Assembly: GCA_905147135.1 (NCBI GenBank)
Contig: LR990048.1
Span: 8,912,563-8,976,562, forward strand
DNA from: Blastobasis lacticolella
Lineage: Eukaryota; Arthropoda; Insecta; Lepidoptera; Blastobasidae
Direction: 5' to 3'
Length of the DNA stretch: 64,000 bases
Below are positions 11,127-21,725 of this stretch, one piece after another; position 1 is the first letter of the stretch, and each line of letters starts with the position of its first letter. The position numbers and the translations under genes were made by a program. A model generated the notes under the pieces. The model had not been told where the DNA came from. It saw only the letters and a program-made list of their open reading frames with translations, and made no database searches.

Positions 11127-12590
11127 ATGGCGAAGTCAAAGAATCACACAAACCATAACCAAAGTAAGTGTTTTCAGACGTGTTTTCATGTAATTTAATA
11201 ATGAATGCGATTAATCGGTCGATTTGTTCTCATTGGTAATGATATTGTTTGGTTAGAAAATGTAGTTTGCTATGACAATAACATTTGATAAACATTATTC
11301 CAGACCGCAAAGCCCACAGGAATGGCATCAAGAAGCCCACGAACTTCAGGCACGAGTCTACACTAGGTGTGAGTATCTACTTCTTCAGGTTTATTTCATA
11401 TTTTTAGATTTTATAAAGAAAAATGTCTGGTTATTGAACACTGTAAACAAAATTAATTTTACTAAAACATTTTCTATTACTTGTCAAAACGATGAAATAA
11501 ATGCCAACATTTGACTACCCATGGTCTAACTGTAGAGGATTTTCCTTACATAGAGCATATCCAATTGGATACAATGCTAGGTGATGGAAAGAGTTGTCAC
11601 TTCATAAATCAGTGCACGGTCGATTGTACAAGTTAATCTTAACAATTTATTATTATTTAAAGTCGATCAGTGCTCAGCAAAGATCTTCACCGACTTTTCC
11701 CCTCTATATTTTTACTCTTGCAACCATATTTTTTGTTTATGTTGACATTAGCAAAGCAACAAACACACCACTATCACATGATTGACTGAAATTAATTTTA
11801 CAAGCAATAAATACGAAAGGCAAGCGGGCCACCTGATGGGAAGTGATTACCACTGCCTATAGACATTATGAACACCAAGAGTATCACCAATGCTTTGTCC
11901 ACCTCTATTACACGTTGATCTGGCAGCAAAATGGCAAATGCCTCCACCACCAAAGCCACAATTCCCCAAATACCCACCCTATGGAGCACTGTAGACCTTA
12001 CTCACTGGTAGAAACACAATACTATTTAAAAAGAGTATTGTTTAGCTGCGGTATTCTGCTCCAATTTGAACGGGATACCCCGCTATGCCCCTGCCTCTCT
12101 TAAAATTCAAACGTTCCTTGACAATCAAATTTATTATCACTACTCAGTCATGAAGGTAGCTAACATTCCTATAATATTGTGAAGCAGGGTAGAGGCTTCA
12201 GACTGTCTATATCATATTGGTCAAAACCGTTAGGAACCCTCATGTTAATAATTAAAATACATTATTTGATGTCATCACTTAAAACTTTTCCTATTTTTTT
12301 AATCTATGTTTAAACTACAAGGTTAGTAAAATTTCATTTAAACCATCAGAAATTCCAATTTATTGTTTTAGTTAATATTTGACCACATTACCTACGCCAT
12401 TACCTTAGTTAGTAATTAATCAATAATAGGTGCACCACTAGTGATTAATGATAATCTATTTATTTTTCAGATGGATCCTAAATTCTTGAGAAACCAGAGG
12501 TTTTGTAAGAAAGGAAACTTGAAGCCTGCAAAGCAATTAGCTAGGGCAGCAGAGAGGAAAGCTACCCGTGAAGCTAAGGCTAAGAAATGA
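11127..12590 (+). CDS. RpL29: 60S ribosomal protein L29 (eL29)
   Basis: Three exons: 11127-11163, 11304-11368 and 12471-12590, giving a 73-residue very basic protein, which matches the short arthropod eL29. eL29 is a structural component of the large ribosomal subunit. It begins MAKSKNHTNHNQNRKAHRNG and continues IKKPTNFRHESTLGMDPKFL, the invariant N-terminal block of the family; the end is lysine/alanine-rich (ERKATREAKAKK). Splicing is in phase (1, then 0). The second donor is after GGT (gtgagt). The start context agaaATGG is strong. A polyadenylation signal AATAAA is at 12608-12613. The 1.1-kb second intron carries a repeat at 11815-12115. Confidence 0.96.
11815..12115 (+). repeat. Repeat in RpL29 intron 2 (CR1/SINE-like)
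   Basis: It begins gaaaggcaagcgggccacctg and contains attaccactgcctatagacat. These are shared with the LINE-3'-end-like repeats at 13290-13420 and 33715-33880. The remainder (ctatgcccctgcctctcttaaa at the right end) is AT-poorer than the intron. It is non-coding. Confidence 0.55.
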
Positions 12591-12607
12591 ACTTTTAGTT
12601 TTAAGAC

Positions 12608-12613
12608 AATAAA
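12608..12613 (+). terminator. RpL29 polyadenylation signal
   Basis: A canonical AATAAA lies 18 nt after the RpL29 stop codon. Confidence 0.7.
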
Positions 12614-12735
12614 TACTTAAAAATCACTTCTGTTTCTTATTTATATAAAATTTCACAAACATATACAAAACAAAGCTAAGAACCGAGTTGATTAAACTGG
12701 CTTTCAAATAGAGAAAACTGCATCCAAGATCCATT

Positions 12736-12790
12736 GGTAGTTAAGATGCCACAGATAGACACACGTCAAACTTATAACAATCCTGTTTTT
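12736..12790 (+). repeat. Fragment of a widespread lepidopteran short repeat
   Basis: The words cagatagacacacgtcaaact and ttataacaatcctgtttttt resemble a dispersed insect repeat with a partial sister at about 34690-34870. It is only a fragment; the identity is tentative. Confidence 0.35.
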
Positions 12791-12889
12791 TCTTCGGGCG
12801 CTAAAAAAGGATCCTTTTGTCATAGTGCCGCAATTCCGAAGAACACCCCTTACCATCTCGAAAGTATTGGGATCCTCGAAAGTCATCTA

Positions 12890-13425
12890 GAATTGGCCTC
12901 GAAAAAGCTTGGGAGTGCTTAACCGGTCCAAGTGATACTTTACCCCGGGACAGCGCACGCACAGGTGCGGCCACGTATGGAGTAATGCTCCCATCTTTGG
13001 GCTGCTTAATCCTCTTGACTCCGTGCTGAGGCGCGCCACAAGAATTGTCAATGATCCCATATTAACAAGCAAAGTTACATCCACTGGATGTTGGAACGAA
13101 CTTTGGCTCGCTGGTATAACGGGACATACTCTGAGGAACTTTGATCTGGTGCCCACATCAGAATTCCGCCATTGCCACCACCTAACGGACTGGGTGCCCA
13201 GCTTATCCACGTAGACCCTTTGTTGGTTCCCACGTGACGGTTAGAAATAACGTTCCTCTATTATGACATGAGGTATATTACAGGTCTCATTAGATGTGGG
13301 CAACTCACCGGTGGTGCCCCTGGTGTTGCTGATGTCCTTAGGCGGCGGTGACCACTTTCCATCAGGTGGCCCGCTTGCCTGTTTGGCTACCGCATTGCAT
13401 ACGGTAAAAAACCAAGAAGGGATAT
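12890..13425 (+). mobile_element. 5'-truncated CR1/jockey-like LINE remnant
   Basis: In mixed frames it encodes remnants of a reverse transcriptase C-terminus: a RPRMEY-like segment (about 12970), RRATRIVNDPILTSK (13029-13073) and FDLVPTSEFRH (13140-13172). A non-coding 3' end follows with ggcggtgaccactttccatcaggtgg (split: ggcggtgaccactttc and catcaggtggcccgc) and a short A-rich tail. Stops and frameshifts show it is dead. The element at 49310-51250 (minus) belongs to the same general group. Confidence 0.7.
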
Positions 13426-13474
13426 TTCGGCCTTAATTTTTTAAGAACATACTCTCCGTTTTAGAGTTGCACTA

Positions 13475-14400
13475 CAGGTTGTAGACGTCTACAACCTGAA
13501 GAGAGAAGTGCTTAAAGAAGTGACGCCATCTATTAAACGGTGATGCCTCAAATCTACAAGTATATTATAAAATTTAAGAAAATCAGCGTCCCTAATCGGT
13601 TTCGTTACCTCAGCCACAACAAATCGCCAGGTAAAAGAACGCCGTAGTCCAATATTTAACTCCAGAGGGCCTAGTGTGAGTTACGCTTCGATTTTACTTT
13701 ACTATCGCGTTTGCGTTTACGTGAAAATTAGTATGAAAAAATATATAGCGCCGCCTAGTGGTACGTAAATGAAGTTTTTTTCTTCATACTAATTTCGACG
13801 TAAACGCAAACGCGATAGTTAAGTAAAATCGAAGCGGAACTCACACTAGGCCCTCTGATGAACCCATCCATACGTCGTAATAGGTGAACCGTTTGCAGCG
13901 AAGAGAAGATACTCCGTCTTTGGCCGCCACTGTTTTAGCGCAGAGCGTGGGAAAACACATAAATCACTGCCGGTATCAATGAGGTATTGCGCCTTCGTAT
14001 TACTATCTGTTATAAACAGACGACCTAAGGAGTTTGGGCAATCGTCGGCCGCCATTACTGATCGCCCTTTTCGTTTTCGAATAATCGCACGGTTGGAAGC
14101 ACTTATGAGCTCGTGGTCCAAATCGGGCATGATACCAGCAGGTAGGATATTTATCGTAGTGTAGTGTATATATGTAGTGAGAGAATGTACATGTTTGGTC
14201 AACTCCTCAATATTCTTCTCCATCCTATCCATTCGGTCATTAGATTTATTACACGAAGTGGAAGCTACTTGTGAAGACACCGCTGGAACAATATCATTGA
14301 TCCTATCAGCCAGATCAGCTAGCTTCTCAACTGGGAATCACTTTGTGACGCGATGATTTGTTGCATATTCCTTGGCAGACGACTCGTGCATATGGTATGT
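13475..14400 (-). mobile_element. Fragment of a Gypsy-type LTR retrotransposon (gag end and protease), interrupted by a MITE
   Basis: On the minus strand from 14280 to about 13858 the ORF encodes a gag-like tail and then an aspartic protease segment, with LFITDSNTKAQYLIDTGSDL containing the catalytic DTGS motif. The protease continues left of the MITE at 13858 with LNIGLRRSFTWRFVVAEVTK and RHHRLIDGVTSLS (13500-13662), so the MITE split one reading frame. Upstream (14281-14400) the gag portion (RLPRNMQQIIASQ) is in another frame, which indicates an indel. No reverse transcriptase, integrase or LTR is present. It is a dead fragment between RpL29 and the Ly6 gene. Confidence 0.8.
13663..13858. 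mobile_element. Palindromic MITE inserted in the Gypsy protease
   Basis: The element is almost one long hairpin of about 196 bp. It starts cagagggcctagtgtgag and ends with the reverse complement ctcacactaggccctctg. The interior pairs through cgcgtttgcgtttacg, with the central loop around tatatagcgccgcctagtgg. It has no coding capacity. A clear target duplication could not be read. Confidence 0.8.
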
Positions 14401-14850
14401 ATCTAGTAACACTTTAATTTATGCAGGTATGTATCTAAGTACCTGCTATCTTCATAGGTACCTACCTACCTAATATTTGGTTTTCATCCTCACCTTACCG
14501 TCATGTAATTATCCTTCAACATTAAAGTCAGCTCTATACCAAAAAAGAGGTTAAAATAATTTTAGCGGCTTAACTCGCATTAACGTTATTATGGATAAAC
14601 GTATAAGTATTTTAAATAGGTATACACATTATCGATAGATACATATCTAAAATTGATAACATAGGTATCTACCACTTGCTCATTTTCAAAGGAAGTACCT
14701 AAGTAGGTCGATAAAGCATCAATCGCAATCGTAGGTACAGATTTAATTGCCTGTTTAGGTACTCTGAAAACAATTGATAAGATTAATATAGTGTAAACGA
14801 TACAAAGAAACGAATGGTTGTAACAATAAAGTGCTCTAACAACTAATAAA

Positions 14851-17800
14851 ATGGAAATAAAACTTGTGTTAGCACTAATACTGACGATTGTGGGATACAG
14901 TGCCGGTGAGTTGATTGCATTTCGTTTATAAAGAAACCTACCTCCTGCTTTAGCAACAACCTAACGTAATGTCTATATTTTTATTAATACCAGTTTTAGC
15001 TAAGTAGGTACCCGGGCCGCGTCGTGTCCAGCAGAATAGAATAGCACCAAGCCCTTACACCCGTGGGTGTCGTACGAGGCGACTAATGTTTTCGAGGCAA
15101 AAGATCTAGTCTCCGTTGTATGGAAAATGGACAGCAGTGTTTTCCATTGTTGTATTTACAACAATGCGATCTCCAGCCCGCCTGAAAAGCGTTAAGATTA
15201 CGGCAATAACCTCCCCTCTTGTGGGAAAGGCCCCAAGTCCTGCAGTGGACTGTTTTCTGCTGTGATGATGACCCATGTGGTATTGTGTGTGCATCATTAT
15301 CATCATGTCAGCGTTAAATCCCGATACGGCTGGGCTCTCGCGCCCGCTCTCAGGCCCGAAGTCCATCTTCCTATTCCTCTTTGTCCTATATTACACTACA
15401 ATTTTATGTTTACTTTAGTTACACTGTTATGCATAAAGTTACCTAAATAGGTAAAAGCTTATTCAGAATAGATTTCAGACATTCCAGACGTAAAGTTAGT
15501 TTGTAGAGTTAGGTGTTGCTATACTTACAAATACAATTAAATTGTTTTATAACACAACAATTTTCAGGTCAACTACGTTGCTATGCATGTGGTTTCTCAT
15601 CAGTGGATTCGGATCAATCGTGTCTCACCATCACAAATGCCACGCATTCCGTGGAGTGCTCGATGGCTTATTGCACCATTTTACGTCAGGAATTTATTGT
15701 AAGTACCTACACCCTGCATTATCCGTCTCTACCGTCTACTCCCAAGACTGTTCAACCAGGGTCCACAGGGGGTCAACCTCGTTTCGACAACTGTTAGAAA
15801 GCACATCGCACACCTAACGAGCGGCAGGCTTTTTGCGGTGTGGAAGTTCAAATAGGCGTCAAAGTACGAAACCGTCACCCATCCAATCATGTCATCGATG
15901 TGCGTTGCTCAACTGTACTCTTCTCAACTTGCTCGGCGTCGATATATTGGGTTGCCCGACGTTGAACAAGGTCAAAAGGAACAAGCTTATAATGTGGTGC
16001 CCCGGCCCAGAGATGGGAGCTGTACGTATACATATATTTTACCTTTATCCTAACTTGTGCCCTAAATTGCTGGACTATGTGTCGGCTGATGTGAAATACC
16101 CCATCGCTCTACCGCTCAACCAAGGACACCCAACTTTTTGGAGGCCCACTTGGTTTTATCCTCTAGTTGACCGCGAAATTGGAAGTCACTCGATATATCG
16201 CGCCAGCCAAGAATTCCGACATCCGACTTGGCAAGAAGGGATGTTTAAAAATAGGGGAAATACGATGAAGGGATGTCCTTTCCTGTTGGTCATGCGAATT
16301 TATTTACTATAAAACATTTATGTAGACTAACGCTTTTTCCGTACCTACTTCCAGGATCCAGCCGGTGTGATATCCAGTTTTTTGCGGGGCTGTGATGATG
16401 ATCCAGATTTTCTAAATCATGAAGTCGTCGATACAAATTTTAGAACATTTTACCGTGCCTGCACCAATGATCTATGTAACATAGGTGAGTTATCTAAGGG
16501 TGTTATGACATCCCTTTGCTAGTGCTAACCTCATTAAGCCTGTCTTTGACAGTACAAAGGTACCCACCATTCTATGCGCCTCGTTTAGGTAGAATATATT
16601 TAAGGTTCCCGATGTAAGGCGGGATAGAAGCTAATATGATGATGATGAACTGTTACCCGCAGGCAGGTACCTATCTTCATTCGCACCGATTAACTATATG
16701 GCCATGTCAATAGAGAAAGACATCAACGTTAAAAATGAATAAAAAGGCGTAATTTTTTTTATTAACCTCAAGGTTAATAGTATCGATAGCGAGCTCACTT
16801 GTTTTGTCTTCTTATATTGAATAAAACATATTTTACGATCTATTTACATTAAGTTACCGACGTTTAGTTACACAGACCATAGGTCCTTTAACTAATCGTT
16901 AATTAAGTACAAATCGTTTCAATTTAAATAAAATGCAAAATAAAACTGTTATATTCTAATCGAGCTAGCAATGTAATGCAGACCATCGCGACTAATCGGA
17001 AGACTTGGCGTTTTAACCGCAGTTGTGGTGAGGCGATTAAGCAAGCGAGTTTCCAATGAAACGTCTTTTTAAGGTTTCTTACCCAAAGGCTAAACGGAGC
17101 CATATTGCTGTCGCTCATGTGTCCGTGTATCCGTCCGTCGTCTGTCACAAAACAAAGCTTTAGCAACTAACCCCTAAAGCTACAGTCTTCATACTTGCAC
17201 CATAGCCTTGCGGTGGTTTTTACACAGGGCCATAGGAAACATGTAGAGGAAAACAGAGGTGTTTGCCATACTAGCAAGCTACTCATCAACGAGATTGCGG
17301 AGTGTGCTAAACGGTCCCGCGATCTTGTGGAGAAAGAGAATATGATGGCAACGTGGTGGTTTTTATAGATCGACAACTTAACTGGTATATCGCCTGCGGT
17401 AGGTGAGGTAGGTGGGAGGGTGATTTTTCGTTGATGAACGCGGGAGTGCGGGGTGCGGGGCAGTAAGCATTTTCTTCCGCGAAACGTCAATTGATGACGT
17501 TCTTCGGAAAAATAATGCACACGAGATTATGGCCGAACTTGTCCCAAGATTAAGTATAATATCCCGAGACGAGAAACCTAATCTTTGCCAATGGCTTATA
17601 AAACTAAATTTCGTTTTTTCATTCTGTGAAAAAAGTAAGTTTTTCTTCATTATTATTTTATGGCTCACTGTAGCCTTATAAAAAACCCACTGTCGCGCAA
17701 AGGGCTATTATTGGAGAGTCATTGCGCGATCGTATCAGGAATGAGAAGATCCGCAAGCGAGCTATTGCGAAAGATTGCCAAGCGGGCAGGGCACATAGCT

Positions 17801-19945
17801 CGCAGAACAAATGGACTATGGGGCAGCAGTAAAGTTCTCGAGTGGCGATCAAGTACCGGAAGACGCAGCGTGCTGCGTGAGCCTACTCACGCTGCGTCTT
17901 CCGGTACTGCCACTAGGTATGCCGACGATCTGGTAAAGATCGCAGGTGTAGCTGAATGCGGAAGGCGCAATACCCTTTGTGGAGATCTCTAGGGGATGCC
18001 TATGCCCAGCAGTGGGCATCATCTGAGATCATGATGAAATGATTTAATATGTACAGATGAACATCTAGTTTAGTTTCGATTTGGAAGCGCCTCACAGCGC
18101 CCCACCTTCCTCTCCACGGCGCACACTTTGGAAACCCCGTGCTTCTATAATTTTTTTAGCAAACATTTTCAAGCCTCCACCTCGGGATTTATCATCGGTA
18201 AATAAACCTCGTATGCATTATTTCGGGAGTCCGTAGCAAAATAACCAACCCAGCTGTGCGGAGTCCGCGGGCGCACTAAGAAACCTTCCTTGTGCTCCCT
18301 GCCCCGCGCCCCCGCGCTCAGCCCCGAAACGTCACATGACGTCACCTATTCTGCCCCCTCATACCGCTGGCGATACACCAGTTAAGTTGTCGACCTATAG
18401 TGGGTAGGACTGTCATTTTCAATGACAGACGAGTCCCACAAAATCTTCTCCGTTTAGATATCCGTAAATGGATTTTTCCCAAAGTACAAAATAAAAGAAC
18501 CGTAGCACTAGAGAAGCGTGATCTAAGATAGAAAATATTTTTTACACCTAGTTTACAACTGGCTACCTACCTACAGTGGCGGACTTATGGGGGGCGGAAG
18601 GGCCTCGGGCCCCGGGCCTCTGGTTCTCCCCGGGCTTCCAAACGCCTCCATGTTGCCTTGATCAAATCCTAAAAATTGACAAAATCCTCTGCTTAAGAAG
18701 CAATTATAAATATATCAAGACATTCAATCCGTTTTCATGCCCCTTTCGCTTACTTATTATTATCATTAACATACATTTTATTTAAGAAATTACAACTTGG
18801 GATGGTCACGCTCACTCATTACCTACTTCATTGGTATTGCGCATGTAGGATCATAAATAATTTGAGTTCGTTTCGTTTGGTCATATTGTGGTCCATTCAC
18901 ATGGGCTTGGGCATTGGCGTACCTAGGGCTATTTTCCAGGGGGGGGGCCGGGCCCCTGAGGTGGCCGAAGAAGCCGAGTCGATTGCCAATGTACGTACAG
19001 TCAGTGAGCACGAATCAGCACAATTTAAGCCACCCAACGTGGATCCAGTTTTTAAGTTAGGCGTTAGTTTTCAGTTGTCACATGACATAGTCGAGCTCTG
19101 TAATTCTTTTTGAATTTTTGATATGTTGGCTTTTACAGGATTTGGTTAAAGGGGGGCAAAAGTAAAAATTATAGGTGCGCTCTAAGTTAAAAAAAAATTG
19201 CCTTTTTAGTGTGATAAATAAATGAATAAGCGAGCGGAGCGAGCTCGGAAATTTTGGATTTTAAAACCTAGAGGATAACAACGAATGTATTAGCGACCGG
19301 AGTAAACTAGAAATGTTTGTCATTTTGGGTCTTAAAAGCTGGGGTGATCAATTAATGAGACACCGGAGAGAACTCGACAGTTTTGACGTTTCAGGTCTTA
19401 AACGCTGGGGTGATAAATGAAAGATTGGCGAGTGGAGTGAGCTTGAAATTTAGGAGCGAGCTCGCAATTTTAGACATATTTGGTCTTAACAGCAATGGGT
19501 GACCAATAGTTATTTAAGGAAAACAATTATCGCAGCGAGCTAGGTGAATGATAAGAAAAGTACCTGAAATTTACGAATGAGCAAAGGAAGCGAGCTCGAA
19601 ATTTTTTACATTTTTATTTTAAGCCAAAAATATAAACATTTACAATGCAAATGTGAACTAAATAAAATGCTAGTAAAATTACATTAACTTCTTAAACTGG
19701 GCGGCCTCATTCAGCTTTGCCGTATAAAGGCATAGTCCGCCACTGCCTACCTAGTTCTAAGAAAGAGATTAACGCGTTTAAACAAAAACACTCTTCAGAC
19801 CATCAGTATTAAACCTAGCTAACGATAAATTTAAATTTATTTTACAGGTAATGGTATCCAGCCCGTAGTGGGAGGAAATCTATCTCCGACCCCCGAGTTC
19901 ACCGGAGAAAATCTGTTGGTGCCGGGCACAGGTCCCCGAGGCTAA
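14851..19945 (+). CDS. Small secreted Ly6/uPAR (three-finger) family protein
   Basis: Four exons in phase: 14851-14905, 15568-15698, 16355-16484 and 19848-19945; 137 residues. Exon 1 encodes a signal peptide (MEIKLVLALILTIVGYSAG). The mature part opens LRCYACGF and ends its domain with CTNDLCN, the hallmark start and end of the Ly6/uPAR fold. About ten cysteines lie between them, expected to form disulfides. The family includes secreted or GPI-anchored modulators of receptors and of septate junctions in insects. Unlike GPI-anchored members, the tail (GNGIQPVVGGNL...PGTGPRG) is not hydrophobic, so a secreted product is more likely. The last intron (3.4 kb) is filled with repeats. The precise ortholog was not identified. 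Confidence 0.8.
15010..15268 (+). mobile_element. RTE-derived non-autonomous element, copy 2 (Ly6 gene intron 1)
   Basis: Same architecture as the copy at 500-753: gcagaatagaatagcaccaa, gtgggtgtcgtacgaggcga, gcgatctccagcccgcctg, ggcaataacctcccctc, cctgcagtggactg and a tgatgatga end. It is non-coding and on the same strand as the gene. Confidence 0.75.
15699..16354. other. Ly6 gene intron 2, unclassified sequence
   Basis: The open frame crossing this stretch (15833-16312) has no recognisable protein motif and lies between two well-defined exons, so it is treated as intron. No repeat family was recognised. Confidence 0.45.
17364..18399. repeat. Large inverted repeat (two arms around an RTE fragment)
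   Basis: The left arm begins tatagatcgacaacttaact (17364), and the right arm ends in the near-complement agttaagttgtcgacctata (18380-18399). Pairing continues imperfectly inward for roughly 130 bp through cgcggggcag-type sequence. The arrangement fits a foldback-type DNA element, with an RTE 3' fragment (17690-18035) between the arms. No transposase was seen. It lies in Ly6 intron 3. Confidence 0.6.
17690..18035 (+). mobile_element. RTE retrotransposon 3' fragment
   Basis: Matches the end of the RTE at 61100-61549: ccgcaagcga, gggcagggcacatagctcg, aaagttctcgagtggcga, then ggagatctct and cccagcagtgggcatc with a gatgatgaaatga tail. It is 5'-truncated and broken. It contains a new perfect inverted repeat at 17852-17908. 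Confidence 0.8.
18566..19753. mobile_element. Non-autonomous hAT-like element with perfect 8-bp target duplication
   Basis: The element spans 18574-19745. Its ends are cagtggcggact (18574) and agtccgccactg (19734-19745), perfect inverted repeats of 12 bp. It is flanked on both sides by cctaccta (18566-18573 and 19746-19753). An 8-bp duplication with CAGTG-type ends is diagnostic of hAT transposons. The interior has no transposase; it carries degenerate subrepeats with gcgagctcg/gagtgagct and tcttaaacgctggggtga at roughly 60-80 bp spacing (19220-19510). It sits in Ly6 intron 3. Confidence 0.85.
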
Positions 19946-20079
19946 TTTTAGATATATATTTAATAACTACATATTTGTAGCACAGTACAAATAACTTCTT
20001 AAGTAATATGTATATATACCTACAACACAGTATAAATTAAATGCACCACTTACCTCCGAATGGCTGAGTTGCGTTTTAG

Positions 20080-20369
20080 TTGCGTTTGACACTGGTCTCG
20101 GATTTAAACTTTCGACCGTCGTCGCCGGTTTGTGCGTACATTCATGATGATGTTGATGCACTGATGAATGATGAGTGTTGGTGTGCAGCCTACTGTACCT
20201 AGCTATAAAAATTGCGCTTCGAAACGCGACCCTGACGAAGACAAGCTCAGTTTCCAAACTTTTTGGTGTGACTGTACCGGAAGTTTATGCACACCTGAAG
20301 AACCTTTTTGCAATGACGAAAGTAACTCCTATAGACCGGTATTTTTTTCTCTATGATTGCTATTTTAGT
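20080..20369. other. Unassigned stretch after the Ly6 gene
   Basis: Several overlapping short frames run through 20168-20396 on the plus strand. One reads a plausible mixed composition (LFGVTVPEVYAHLKNLFAM), but there is no start, splice or family support. It may be a decayed transposon or exon. It is left unassigned. Confidence 0.25.
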
Positions 20370-21200
20370 AATGAGGAGTTTTCCAGTAGGTATTGATAGT
20401 TGGTTTCAAAAAGTATCAATAGATGGCGCTCCTAGAATTTTGGTAATCTTTTTATAATATGTATGATGGTGGCAGTGTTTTCATGCAGCCAACTAATACT
20501 AAACTTAAAAATAAAATGTTTATTAATATAAACATAACTGTTAAAGGTTGAACGAAGTGTAAAAAGAAATATTTATAGAAGTTGGCACTATGTACCGTTA
20601 TTATTACAACCTCTAAAATGGTTGAAAACTATTGACAAATACAATATTATCCAACACAACGTACCCAGTGTTTATATCCTGTTTGCTAAGAACCTATTTC
20701 AAGCGATTATCAATGAGGAGTTTTCCAGTAGGTATTGATAGTTAGTTTCAAAAAGCATCGATAGATGGCGCTCCTACAATTTTGGTAATTTTTTTTAATC
20801 TGTATGATGGTGGCAGTGATTTCATGCAGCCAACTAATACTAAACTTAAAAATAAAATGTTTATTAATATAAACATAACTGTTAAAAGTTGAACGAAATG
20901 TAAAAAGAAATATTTATAGAGGTTGGCACTATGTTCCATTATTATTACAACCTCTAAAATGGTTGAAAACTATTGACAAATACAATATTATCCAACACAA
21001 CGTACCCAGTGTTTATATCCTGTTTGCTAAGAACCTATTACAAGCGATTGTCAATTACCAAAATTGTCGAGGCGCCATCTAGTGAGTGGTTAGGAATGCC
21101 ATAGATACCTATTGAAAAACTGCTCATTACCAAAAGTGTCGAGGCGCCATCTAGTGAGTGGTTAGGAATGCTTTAGATACCTATTGGAAAACTGCTCATT
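20370..21200. mobile_element. Tandemly iterated MITE (two heads, two tails)
   Basis: The left end aatgaggagttttccagtag and right end ctattggaaaactgctcatt are inverted repeats. The first part of the element is repeated with a period of about 342 bp (starting at 20370 and again at 20712). Its last 72 bp, containing gtcgaggcgccatctagtga, is also repeated (21054 and 21126). A single unrepeated copy lies inside the RTE at 60660-61077. Confidence 0.8.
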
Positions 21201-21334
21201 CTAGCGGCATATTTGGGTAACATTTGGCCTAATGTGTTTTTTTTTACTAATTTAAACCTACTGAACACGAAAAGTTCTTTCGAAACTATGGTTTTCCTTT
21301 CGTACCAACGCGTCCTGAAATATTTAGTAGGTAC

Positions 21335-21490
21335 CTAGTACGTACTGCAGCGTGGGTAGGCCTCGCATTAGGTGGACCGACGAGTTAACGACCGCAGGTA
21401 CCAGCTGGATGCGGAAAGGACAAGACCGGCCTTTGTGGAAATCTCTGAAGGAGGCCTATCTCCAGCTGTAGACATCTTCTGGCTGATATG
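21335..21490 (+). mobile_element. RTE retrotransposon 3' end fragment
   Basis: Contains gcagcgtgggtaggcctc, aggtggaccgacgag, gcaggtaccagctggatgcg and cttctggctgatatgatg, colinear with 61390-61540 of the RTE element. It is severely 5'-truncated. Confidence 0.8.
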
Positions 21491-21584
21491 ATGTGATGTA
21501 TTATAATAGAAATGTTTTAACTTATAATAAACCCTTTTTTAAATACACCCTACCTAGTGTTTGATATCTACTTATATTATGTAC

Positions 21585-21725
21585 CACGTAGCTCCGCTTT
21601 TCAAAAGGCGTGTTACAAAAATGGATCTTTTATAATGAACAATACATTCCACTTTGATTTGCTCTTACGCTTTGTGTTTCTAAATTAAGACAGCTGAATT
21701 TAGCCAAATGTAATAAGCGCATTAG
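21585..21725. repeat. Dispersed repeat shared with 53560-53700
   Basis: Both stretches share ttttcaaaaggcg / cgccttttgaaaag, tgttacaaaaatgg, tacattccactttgatttgc and gaatttagccaaatg. It is non-coding and its family is unknown. Confidence 0.6.

Noticed and set aside
15833..16312. 159-codon plus-strand ORF in the Ly6 intron
   Set aside because: No recognisable domain, and it lies between two exons that splice in phase. Composition looks like chance.
20168..20396. Overlapping ORFs that might be an exon of another gene
   Set aside because: No splice sites, start or family match could be supported. Reported as unassigned sequence only.
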